A DNA stretch of 64,000 nucleotides from Arenicola marina (lineage: Eukaryota; Annelida; Polychaeta; Arenicolidae). Of the stretch, positions 1 to 11,060 are shown one piece after another; position 1 is the first letter of the stretch; every line of letters starts with the position of its first letter. The position numbers and the translations under genes were made by a program. The notes beneath the pieces are model-generated. The model was given only the letters and a program-made list of their open reading frames with translations. It was not told the DNA's origin and made no database searches. The stretch spans positions 14,725,771 through 14,789,770 of the forward strand of contig OZ025258.1 in NCBI GenBank assembly GCA_964019135.1, read 5' to 3'.

Positions 1-3000
1 CTGGGGTGTATTGGACAGGGGCTGGGGTGTAATGGACAGGGGTTGGGGTGTATTGGACAGAGGCTGGGGTGTATTGGACAGGGGCTGGGGTGTATTGGAC
101 AGGGGCTGGGGTGTATTGGACAGCGGCTTGGGTGTATTGGACAGCGGCTTGGGTGTATTGGACATAGGCTGGGGTGTGTGGGACAGGGGCTGGGGTGTAT
201 TGGACAGCGGCTGGGGTGTATTGGACAGGGGCTGGGGTGTATTGGACAGCGGCTAGGGTGTATTGGACAGGGGCTGGGGTGTATTGGACAGGGGCTGGGG
301 TGTATTGGACAGGGGTTGGGGTGTATTGGACAGAGGCTGGGGTGTATTGGACAGGGGCTGGGGTGTATTGGACAGGGGCTGGGGTGTATTGGACAGCGGC
401 TTGGGTGTATTGGACAGCGGCTTGGGTGTATTGGACAGGGGCTGGGGTGTATTGGACAGGGGCTGGGGTGTATTGGACAGAGGCTGGGGTGTATTGGACA
501 GGGGCTGGGGTGTATTGGACAGGGGCTGTGGTGTATTGGACAGGGGCTGGGATGTATTGGACAGGGGCTGGGGTGTATTGGACAGGGGCTGGGGTGCATT
601 GGGCAGGGGCTGGGGTGTATTGGACAGGGGCTGGGGTGTATTGGACAGGGGCTGGGGTGTATTGGACAGGGGCTGGGGTGTATTGGACAGGGGCTGGGGT
701 GTATTGGACAGGGGCTGGGGTGTATTGGACAGGGGCTGGGGTGTATTGGACAGGGGCTGGGGTGTATTGGACAGGGACTGGGGTGTATTGGACAGAGGCT
801 GGGGTGTATTGGACAGGGGCTGGGGTGTAATGGACAGGGGTTGGGGTGTATTGGACAGGGGCTGGGGTGTATTGGACAGGGGTTTGGGTGTATTGGACAG
901 GGGCTGGGGTGTATTGGACAGGGGCTGGGGTCTATTGGACAGGGGCTGGGGTGTATTGGACAGGGCTGGGGTGTATTGGACAGGGGCTGGGGTGTATTGG
1001 ACAGGGGCTGGGGTGTATTGGACAGGGGCTGGGGTGTATTGGACAGGGGCTGGGGTGTATTGGACAGGGGCTGGGGTGTATTGGACAGGGGCTGGGGTGT
1101 ATTGGACAGGGGCTGGGGTGTATTGGACAGGGGCTGGGGTTTATTGGACAGGGGCTGGGGTGTATTGGACAGGGGCTGGGGTGTATTGGACAGGGGCTGG
1201 GGTGTATTGGACAGGGGTTGGGGTGTATTGGACAGGGGCTGGGGTGTATTGGACAGGGGCTGGGGTGTATTGGACAGAGGCTGGGGTGTATTGGACAGGG
1301 GCTGGGGTGTATTGGACAGGGGCTGGGGTGTATTGGACAGGGGCTGGGGTGTATTGGACAGGGGCTGGGGTGTATTGGACAAGGGCTGGGGTGTATTGGA
1401 CAGGGGCTGGGGTGTATTGGACAGGGGCTGGGGTGTATTAGACAGGGGTTGGGGTGCATTGGACAGAGGCTGGGGTGTATTGGACAGGGACTGGGGTGTA
1501 TTGGACAGAGGCTGGGGTGTATTGGACAGGGGCTGGGGTGTATTGGACAGGGGTTGGGGTGTATTGGACAGGGGCTGGGGTGTATTGGACAGGGGCTTGG
1601 GTGTATTGGACAGGGGCTGGGGTGTATTGGACAGGGGCTGGGGTGTCTTGGACAGGGGTTGGGGTGTATTGGACAGGGGCTGGGGTGTATTGGACAGGGG
1701 TTGGGGTGTATTGGACAGGGGCTGGGGTGTATTGGACAGGGGCTGGGGTGTATTGGACAGGGGCTGGGGTGTATTGGACAGGGGCTGGGGTGTATTGGAC
1801 AGGGGCTGGGGTGTATTGGACAGGGGCTGGGGTGTATTGGACAGAGGCTGGGGTGTATTGGACAGGGGCTGGGGTGTATTGGACAGGGGCTGGGGTGTAT
1901 TGGACAGGGGCTGGGGTGTATTGGACAGGGGCTGGGGTGTATTGGACAGGGGCTGGGGTGTATTGGACAGGGGCTGGGGTGTATTGGACAGGGGCTGGGG
2001 TGTATTGGACAGGGGCTGGGGTGTATTGGACAGGGGCTGGGGTGTATTAGACAGGGGCTGGGGTGTATTGGACAGGGGCTGGGGTGTATTAGACAGGGGC
2101 TGGGGTGTATTGGACAGGGGCTGGGGTGTATTGGACAGGGGCTGGGGTGTATTGGACAGGGGCTGGGGTGTATTGGACAGGGGCTGGGGTGTATTGGACA
2201 GGGGCTGGGGTGTATTGGACTGGGGCTGGGGTGTATTAGACAGGGGCTGGGGTGTATTGGACAGCGGCTAGGGTGTATTGGACAGGGGCTGGGGTGTATT
2301 GGACAGGGGCTGGGGTGTATTGGACAGGGGTTGGGGTGTATTGGACAGGGGCTGGGGTGTATTGGACAGGGGCTGGGGTGCATTGGACAGGGGCTGGGGT
2401 GTATTGGACAGCGGCTAGGGTGTATTGGACAGGGGCTGGGGTGTATTGGACAGGGGCTGTGGTGTATTGGACAGGGGCTGGGGTGTATTGGACAGGGGTT
2501 GGGGTGTATTGGACAGGGGCTGGGGTGTATTGGACAGGGGCTTGGGTGTATTGGACAGGGGCTGGGGTGTATTGGACAGGGGCTGGGGTGTATTGGACAG
2601 GGGCTGGGGTGTATTGGACAGGGGCTGGGGTGTATTGGAGCGGGGCTGGGGTGTATTGGACAGGGGCTGGGGTGTATTGGCCAGCGGCTAGGGTGTATTG
2701 GACAGCGGCTGGGGTGTATTGGACAGGGGTTGGGGTGTATTGGACAGGGGCTGGGGTGTATTAGACAGGGGCTGGGGTGTATTGGACAGGGGCTGGGGTG
2801 TATTGGACAGGGGCTGGGGTGTATTGGACAGGGGCTGGGGTGTATTGGACAGGGGCTGGGGTGTATTGGACAGGGGCTGGGGTGTATTGGACAGGGGCTG
2901 GGGTGTATTGGACAGGGGCTGGGGTGTATTGGACAGGGGCAGGGGTGTATTGGACAGGGGCTGGGGTGTATTGGACAGCGGCTAGGGTGTATTGGACAGG

Positions 3001-6000
3001 GGCTGGGGTGTATTGGACAGGGGCTGGGGTGTATTGGACAGGGGTTGGGGTGTATTGGACAGAGGCTGGGGTGTATTGGACAGGGGCTGGGGTGTATTGG
3101 ACAGGGGCTGGGGTGTATTGGACAGGGGCTGGGGTGTATTGGACAGGGGCTGGGGTGTATTGGACAGGGGCTGGGGTGTTTTGGACAGCGGCTAGGGTGT
3201 ATTGGACAGGGGCTGGGGTGTATTGGACAGGGGCTGGGGTGTATTGGACAGGGGCTGGGGTGTATTGGACAGGGGCTGGGGTGTATTGGACAGGGGCTGG
3301 GGTGTATTGGACAGCGGCTAGGGTGTATTGGACAGGGGCTGGGGTGTATTGGACAGGGGCTGGGGTGTAATGGACAGGGGTTGGGGTGTATTGGACAGAG
3401 GCTGGGGTGTATTGGACAGGGGCTGGGGTGTATTGGACAGGGGTTGGGGTGTATTGGACAGCGGCTTGGGTGTAATGGACAGCGGCTTGGGTGTATTGGA
3501 CATAGGCTGGGGTGTGTGGGACAGGGGCTGGGGTGTATTGGACAGCGGCTGGGGTGTATTGGACAGGGGCTGGGGTGTATTGGACAGCGGCTAGGGTGTA
3601 TTGGACAGGGGCTGGGGTGTATTGGACAGGGGCTGGGGTGTATTGGACAGGGGTTGGGGTGTATTGGACAGAGGCTGGGGTGTATTGGACAGGGGCTGGG
3701 GTGTATTGGACACGGGCTGGGGTGTATTGGACAGCGGCTTGGGTGTATTGGACAGCGGCTTGGGTGTATTGGACAGGGGCTGGGGTGTATTGGACAGGGG
3801 CTGGGGTGTATTGGACAGAGGCTGGGGTGTATTGGACAGGGGCTGGGGTGTATTGGACAGGGGCTGTGGTGTATTGGACAGGGGCTGGGGTGTATTGGAC
3901 AGGGACTGGGGTGTATTGGACAGGGGCTGGGGTGTATTTGACAGAGGCTGGGGTGTATTGGACAGGGGCTGGGGTGTATTGGACAGGGGCTGGGGTGTAT
4001 TGGACAGGGGCTGGGGTGTATTGGACAGGGGCTGGGGTGTATTGGACAGGGGCTGGGGTGTATTGGACAGAGGCTGGGGTGTATTGGACAGGGGCTGGGG
4101 TGTATTGGACAGGGGCTGGGGTGTATTGGACAGGGGCTGGGGTGTATTGGACAGGGGCTGGGGTGTATTGGACAGGGGCTGGGGTGTATTGGACAGGGGC
4201 TGGGGTGTATTGGACAGGGGCTGGGGTGTATTGGACAGGGGCTGGGGTGTATTGGACAGAGGCTGAGGTGTATTGGACAGGGGCTGGGGTGTATTGGACA
4301 GGGGCTGGGGTGTATTGGACAGGGGCTGGGGTGTATTGGACAGAGGCTGGGGTGTATTGGACAGGGGCTGGGGTGTATTGGACAGGGGCTGGGGTGTATT
4401 GGACAGAGGCTGGGGTGTATTGGACAGGGGGTGGGGTGTATTGGACAGGGGCTGGGGTGTATTGGACAGGGGCTGGGGTGTATTGGACAGGGGCTGGGGT
4501 GTATTGGACAAGGGCTGGGGTGTATTGGACAGGGGCTGGGGTGTATTAGACAGGGGCTGGGGTGTATTGGACAGGGGCTGGGGTGTATTGGACAGCGGCT
4601 AGGGTGTATTGGACAGGGGCTGGGGTGTAATGGACAGGGGTTGGGGTGTATTGGACAGAGGCTGGGGTGTATTGGACAGGGGCTGGGGTGTATTGGACAG
4701 GGGCTGGGGTGTATTGGACAGCGGCTTGGGTGTATTGGACAGCGGCTTGGGTGTATTGGACATAGGCTGGGGTGTGTGGGACAGGGGTTGGGGTGTATTG
4801 GACAGGGGCTGGGGTGTATTGGACAGGGGCTGGGGTGTATTGGACAGGGGCTGGGGTGTATTGGACAGCGGCTAGGGTGTATTGGACAGGGGCTGGGGTG
4901 TATTGGACAGGGGCTGGGGTGTATTGGACAGGGGTTGGGGTGTATTGGACAGAAGCTGGGGTGTATTGGACAGGGGCTGGGGTGTATTGGACAGGGGCTG
5001 GGGTGTATTGGACAGTGGCTTGGGTGTATTGGACAGCGGCTTGGGTGTATTGGACAGGGGCTGGGGTGTATTGGACAGGGGCTGGGGTGTATTGGACAGA
5101 GGCTGGGGTGTATTGGACAGGGGCTGGGGTGTATTGGACAGGGGCTGGGGTGTATTGGACAGGGGCTGGGGTGTATTGGACAGGGACTGGGGTGTATTGG
5201 ACAGGGGCTGGGGTGTATTGGACAGAGGCTGGGGTGTATTGGACAGGGGCTGGGGTGTATTGGACAGGGGCTGGGGTGTATTGGACAGGGGCTGGGGTGT
5301 ATTGGACAGGGGCTGGGGTGTATTGGACAGGGGCTGGGGTGTATTGGACAGAGGCTGGGGTGTATTGGACAGGGGCTGGGGTGTATTGGACAGGGGCTGG
5401 GGTGTATTGGACAGGGGCTGGGGTGTATTGGACAGGGGCTGGGGTGTATTGGACAGAGGCTGGGGTGTATTGGACAGGGGCTGGGGTGTATTGGACAGAG
5501 GCTGGGGTGTATTGGACAGGGGCTGGGGTGTATTGGACAGGGGCTGGGGTGTATTGGACAGGGGCTGGGGTGTATTGGACAGGGGCTGGGGTGTATTGGA
5601 CAGGGGCTGGGGTGTATTGGACAGGGGCTGGGGTGTATTGGACAGGGGCTGGGGTGTATTGGACAGGGGCTGGGGTGTATTGGACAGAGGCTGGGGTGTA
5701 TTGGACAGGGGCTGGGGTGTATTGGACAGGGGCTGGGGTGTATTGGACAGGGGCTGGGGTGTATTGGACAGAGGCTGGGGTGTATTGGACAGGGGCTGGG
5801 GTGTATTGGACAGGGGCTGGGGTGTATTGGACAGAGGCCTATGGTGTATTGGACAGGGGGTGGGGTGTATTGGACAGGGGCTGGGGTGTATTGGACAGGG
5901 GCTGGGGTGTATTGGACAGAGGCTGGGGTGTATTGGACAGCGGCTAGGGTGTATTGGACAGGGGCTGGGGTGTATTGGACAGGGGCTGGGGTGTATTGGA

Positions 6001-7348
6001 CAGGGGCTGGGGTGTATTGGACAGGGGCTGGGGTGTATTGGACAGGGGCTGGGGTGTATTGGACAGGGGCTGGGGTGTATTTGACAGGGGCTGGGGTGTA
6101 TTGGACAGAGGCTGGGGTGTATTGGACAGGGGCTGGGGTGTATTGGACAGGGGCTGGGGTGTATTGGACAGGGGCTGGGGTGTATTGGACAGGGGCTGGG
6201 GTGTATTGGACAGGGACTGGGGTGTATTGGACAGGGGCTGGGGTGTATTGGACAGGGGCTGGGGTGTATTGGACAGGGGCTGGGGTGTATTGGACAGAGG
6301 CTGGGGTGTATTGGACAGGGGCTGGGGTGTATTGGACAGGGGCTGGGGTGTATTGGACAGAGGCTGGGGTGTATTGGACAGGGGCTGGGGTGTATTGGAC
6401 AGGGGCTGGGGTGTATTGGACAGGGGCTGGGGTGTATTGGACAGGGGCTGGGGTGTATTGGACAGGGGCTGGGGTGTATTTGACAGGGGCTGGGATGTAT
6501 TGGACAGGGGCTGGGGTGTATTGGACAGAGGCTGGGGTGTATTGGACAGGGGCTGGGGTGTATTGGACAGGGGCTGGGGTGTATTGGACAGGGGCTGGGG
6601 TGTATTGGACAGGGGCTGGGGTGTATTGGACAGGGGCTGGGGTGTATTGGACAGAGGCTGGGGTGTATTGGACAGGGGCTGGGGTGTATTGGACAGGGGC
6701 TGGGGTGTATTTTACAGGGGCTGGGGTGTATTGGACAGAGGCTGGGGTGTATTGGACAGGGGCTGGGGTGTATTGGACAGGGGCTGGGGTGTATTGGACA
6801 GGGGCTGGGGTGTATTGGACAGGGGCTGGGGTGTATTGGACAGAGGCTGGGCTGTATTGGACAGGGGCTGGGGTGTATTGGACAGGGGCTGGGGTGTATT
6901 TTACAGGGGCTGGGGTGTATTGGACAGGGGCTGGGGTGTATTGGACAGGGGCTGGGGTGTATTGGACAGGGGTTGGGGTGTATTGGACAGGGGCTGGGGT
7001 GTATGGGACAGGGGCTGGGGTGTATTGGACAGGGGCTGGGGTGTATTGGACAGGGGCTGGGGTGTATTGGACAGGGGCTGGGGTGTATTGGACAGGGCTG
7101 GGGTGTATTGGACAGGGGCTGGGGTGTATTGGACAGGGGCTGGGGTGTATTGGACAGGGGCTGGGGTGTATTGGACAGGGGCTGGGGTGTATTAGACAGG
7201 GGCTGGGGTGTATTGGACAGGGGCCGGGGTGTATTGGACAGGGACTGGGGTGTATTGGACAGCGGCTGGGGTGTATTGGACAGGGGGTGTGGTGTATTGG
7301 ACAGGGGCTGGGGTGCATTGGACAGGAGCTGGGGTGTATTGGACAGGG
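1..7348. repeat. 21-bp minisatellite array, about 350 units, cut by window start
   Basis: The whole segment is a head-to-tail array of a 21-bp unit with core GTATTGGACAGGGG followed by CTGGGGT. Variants include cagcggctt, cagaggct, cataggct, gtgtgtggga and gtaatgg. Because 21 is a multiple of three and the unit lacks stops in all six phases, it gives very long false open frames on both strands, such as GVYWTGA, GCIGQGL and CPIHPSP heptads. A few irregular units (near 961 and 7095 one base short, near 5838 one base long) shift the phase. Variant blocks recur at 171, 3509 and 4769, showing segmental amplification inside the array. The array lies in the intron upstream of the guanylate cyclase exon at 7593, so it is not read as protein. 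Confidence 0.97.
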
Positions 7349-7592
7349 CATATTTCCTTACAATTTTAAAAACTGGATCAGCCTTCACGAATGAATTAGT
7401 GACGATCGACTAGGCTCAATGCACAGTTGTCTACATGTACATGCAAATTTATATAATATCCAAATATGTCGTGCGTATGAATATTACTGGATAATGCTAT
7501 CATCTCCGAAGAAGCAAAGGGTCGTGTACCTTGTAAATAAATGGCTCTTAGTCACGCAAAGGAACGTGATCATGTATCATTTATACCTTCAG
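7349..7592 (+). other. 3' end of an intron upstream of the guanylate cyclase exon
   Basis: Unique sequence between the 21-bp array and the acceptor at 7591-7592. The pyrimidine-rich run before the acceptor reads tttataccttcag. No other coding signal was seen here. The 5' end of this intron lies outside the window, so its size is unknown but exceeds 7.5 kb. Confidence 0.6.
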
Positions 7593-7678
7593 AGCACAAG
7601 ATCCACATAAGTGAGACGACGAGAGCGTTATTAAGCGCGGACTTCGTTACGCAAGAACGAGGACAAATTGATGTTAAG
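7593..7678 (+). CDS. Guanylate cyclase, penultimate coding exon (C-terminal part of catalytic domain)
   Basis: The exon encodes HKIHISETT, then a linker RALLSADFVTQ, then ERGQIDVK, and ends AAG|gtaagc, a near-ideal splice donor. This order (K-I-H-I-S-E-T, hydrophobic linker, E-R-G-x-I-x-V-K) is the conserved stretch just before the last strand of the class III guanylyl cyclase catalytic domain, best matched by receptor-type enzymes that make cGMP from GTP. The next exon found on this strand, at 28087, starts with GKG and restores the family motif VKGKG...TYWL exactly, with a phase-0 junction. The acceptor is the AG at 7591-7592 (two bases complete a split codon) or possibly the AG at 7593-7594. 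The GTP- and metal-binding exons must lie upstream of the window. Whether the enzyme is membrane or soluble cannot be decided from this part. Confidence 0.85.
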
Positions 7679-8751
7679 GTAAGCATAGCATTCTTTGAAA
7701 ATGGCGGGTGCGTGGGTCCTGGATACTCAATAATAATGACTCTTTAATAACCGAAGATGCGGGCCCTATTACAAATCATTTATTTATAACAATTAAGCAG
7801 TATATGTCAAGATGAGGAATGGAACAGTTTAAGAACATTAATGTATGACGTATAGTTGAGTTGATGACAAACCAGTGTTGTAAAACGTGGCGTTGTATGT
7901 ATGGTTGTCCTGTGTTCCTGTATTTCGAAAAAAAGACCCCAAAAAACTTATGTATTGGTACCAAAATAATGGTTCTAAGCCTCTTAATTTTCGAAATATT
8001 AAGTAATTTTGTTTTTCTTGTCCGCCATCTTGAAAAATGGCGGATGATAATCAATAATGTGCTTTTTTGACATCTGCGTACCCGAAAACCTATGGACAGG
8101 CATCACAATAACAGTTTTATCCTTCTTAGTTTCTAAGATATCGCGTTTCATTGGTGTGATTATCCATCATTTTGAAAAATGAGCGCCATAGCCGTCAGGG
8201 GTCAAGTCTGACATGAATTTCGGACATGTGTGGCCAATTTCATGCTTTTACCACAAAATGCATGATTTTATTCCATAAATTTGTCAACTTAAAAACCACT
8301 GTGAAAGTGCGATTTAGCCAGGCTTCGAACAAATAAAGTAACCCTCTGCCGAGTACGAACATATCGGGTTTAATTATCCATTACAAATTAATGTTCAACT
8401 AATTATACAAACATGCCATGCCATCGTTTAAGAGCAGCATTACTGGGCCCCAAGATAATATGTGAGCAGCCCCCCCCCCAGCGCCTGTGGAAAATAGTCA
8501 CTTCAGGATTTGCAGTAAGGGCAAGGTGAAAAACTGTTAAAGTGACTTTTGTTTTCAATGCTATGAGGAAGAATGTCGTTTTCCATGCAAAAATTAGGCC
8601 ATCTGAGATATGGAGCCGCCTCCTCGGTCGTAATAAAATGGTGAACCCCCGTATCCCCCCGAACTCCCGCCCCCGTTGGCAAGTTTTCAGTGAACCCCAC
8701 CCTCTACTTTTTAGATCTGCGCCTGTGCTGCCTACAATATATATAGGCGGC
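7679..8751. other. Intronic unique sequence, poly(G)-linked repeat fragment at 8560-8700
   Basis: No gene seen. At 8560-8625 there is a copy of a dispersed repeat with the phrase aggaagaatg...gcaaaaattaggcc, also found at 17290, 18276 and, reversed, at 51375-51465. A poly(C) run lies at 8470. Confidence 0.5.
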
Positions 8752-10271
8752 CGGGCTGTCCAGGGGGGCAGGCTGTCCAGGGGGACCGGCTGTCCAGAGG
8801 GACAGGCTGTCCAGGGGAACCGGCTGTCCAGGGGGACCGGCTGTCCAGGGGGACAGGCTGTCCAGGGGGCCAGGCTGTCCAGGGGGACCGGCTGTCTAGG
8901 GGGCCAGGCTGTCCGGGAGGACAGACTGTCCAGGAGGACAGGCTGTATGCGGCCAGGCTGTCCAGGGGGTCAGGCTGTCCAGGGGGCCAGGCTGTCCAGG
9001 GGGCCAGGCTGTCCAGGGGGGTAGGCTGTCCAGGGGGACAGGCTGTCCAGGCGGCTAGGCTGTCCAGGGGGCCAGGTTGTCCAGGGGGCAGGCTGCCCAG
9101 GGGGACAGGCTGTCCAGGGGGACAGGCTGTCCAGGGGGGCAGGCTGTCAAGGGGGGCAGGCTGTCCAGGGGGGTAGGCTGTCCAGGGGGACAGGCTGTCC
9201 AGGGGCACAGGCTGTCCAGGGGGACAGGCTGTCCAGGCGGCTAGGCTGTCCAGGGGGCCAGGCTGTCCAGGGGGCAGGCTGCCCAGGGGGACAGGCTGTC
9301 CAGGGGGACAGGCTGTAGGTGGCCAGGCTGTAGGCGGCCAGGCTGTAGGCGGCCAGGCTGTCCAGGGGGACCGTCTGTCTAGGGGGCCAGGCTGTCCAGG
9401 GGCCCAGGCTGTCCAGGGGGACCGGCTGTCCAGGGGGACAGGCTTAGGCGGCCAGGCTGTAGGCGGCCAGGCTGTCCAGGCGGCCAGGCTGTCCAGGTGG
9501 CCAGGCTGTCCAGAGGGACCGGCTGTCCAGGGGGCCAGACTGTCCAGGGGGACAGGCTGTATGCGGCCAGGCTGTCCAGGGGGTCAGGCTGTCCAGGGGG
9601 CCAGGATGTCCAGGGGGCCAGGCTGTCCAGGGGGGTAGGCTGTCCAAGGGGACAGGCTGTCCAGGGGGACAGGCTGTCCAGGGGGACAGGCTGTCCAGGG
9701 GGACAGGCTGTCCAGGCGGCTAGGCTGTCCAGGGGGCCAGGCTGTCCAGGGGGCAGGCTGCCCAGGGGGAAAGGCTGTCCAGGGGGACAGGCTGCCCAGG
9801 GGGGCAGGCTGTCAAGGGGGGCAGGCTGTCCAAGGGGGACAGGCTGTCCAGGGGGACAGGCTGTCAAGGGGGACAGGCTGTCCAGGGGGACAGGCTGTCC
9901 AGGGGGACAGGCTGTCCAGGGGGGCAGGCTGTCCAGGGGGGCAGGGGGGGCAGGCTGTCAAGGGGGGCAGGCTGTCCAGGGGGACAGGCTGTCCAGGGGG
10001 ACAGGCTTACAAGGGGGACAGGCTGTCCAGGGGGACAGGCTGTCCAGGGGGACAGGCTGTCCAGGGGGGCAGGGGGGGCAGGCTGTCCAGGGGGTCAGGC
10101 TGTCCAGGGGGGCAGGCTGTCCAGGGGGGCAGGCTGTCCAGGGGGGCAGGCTGTCGAGGGGGGCAGGCTGTCTAGGGGGACAGGCTGTCCAGGGGGGCAG
10201 GCTGTCCAGGGGGGCAGGCTGTCCAGGGGGGCAGGCTGTCCAGGGGGGCAGGCAGTCCAGGCGGGCAGGCT
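8752..10271. repeat. 17-bp minisatellite array, about 89 units
   Basis: The unit is GGCTGTCCAGGGGGACA, with frequent variants ending ggca, ggcca or cggcta. Seventeen is not a multiple of three, so three units make a 17-residue pseudo-repeat in each frame, and the open frames on both strands are by-products. A marker block (ggctgtatgcggccagg followed by gggtcagg) occurs at 8941 and again at 9555, indicating a higher-order duplication of about 614 bp. The array lies inside the guanylate cyclase intron. Confidence 0.95.
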
Positions 10272-10816
10272 TTGGAAAACTAAAGACATCGCTTCTTCGA
10301 AATCTTGAACATGTCATTGTCAACAAAGATTAATCGGACATTGCAAGATAATATACGACTGGGGAGGAATATATGATTTGATTGTAAAACGTCAAAAACA
10401 AGTATTCTGTTTTCCTACACAGCAAGGGCATTAGTCGAGGATGTGCTTTACAGTCAGTATTAGACAAGAACAAACATGGCTAGGTTTATAAAAAAACAAC
10501 TAGTCGCTATACAATCTTGGAATCCATCTTTTTATGAGAAAACGCGAAAAGTGAAGTAAATTGTAATATGCTAGATAGAAACTGATAAAAACTGGATGTA
10601 ATATGTTGCCTCCCCAGGTATTTTTTATTTTATTTTATTTATATGTTGTTCGGAAGTAGGTAAACAACTGCATAGAATGAGCTGTCGAGTGAAACACGAT
10701 TGGGTACATTGGTTTAGAATAATAAGCTATAGATACACCACCCATTGTTGTCAAAAGACATTTGATGTTTCTATGTATCGGCAAACAAAAAACACAGCAC
10801 AAATATTCCAATGTAA

Positions 10817-10945
10817 ATATCAAGATATCAAATATCCCATTGTTGATATCAATATATCAAATATCCCATGGTCGATATCAAGATATCAAATATCCCATTT
10901 TCGATATCAAGATATCAAATATCCCATTGCATCAAGATATCAAAT
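10817..10945. repeat. 29-bp tandem repeat rich in GATATC, about 4.5 units
   Basis: Units share atatcaagatatcaaatatc followed by ccatt and a short variable end. Decayed copies run on to about 11036. The repeated GATATC is self-complementary. No coding meaning is seen. Confidence 0.85.
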
Positions 10946-11060
10946 AAACAAATTTACACACTATGTCAAATATTTCAATGTGAATACCAAGATAGCAGAT
11001 ATCCCATTGGTTGTATCACGATATTAGAAATGCCCTTGTTTATTCAAGATAAGCTGTAAA

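Noticed and set aside
43-7413. Very long frames on both strands (up to about 2,140 codons) with heptad repeats
   Set aside because: They are produced by a 21-bp tandem unit without stops in any phase, lie in an intron, and show no signal peptide, domain or conserved start.
8542-10333. Gly/Arg/Pro-rich frames in the 17-bp array on both strands
   Set aside because: Products of the tandem repeat; equivalent frames are open on both strands.
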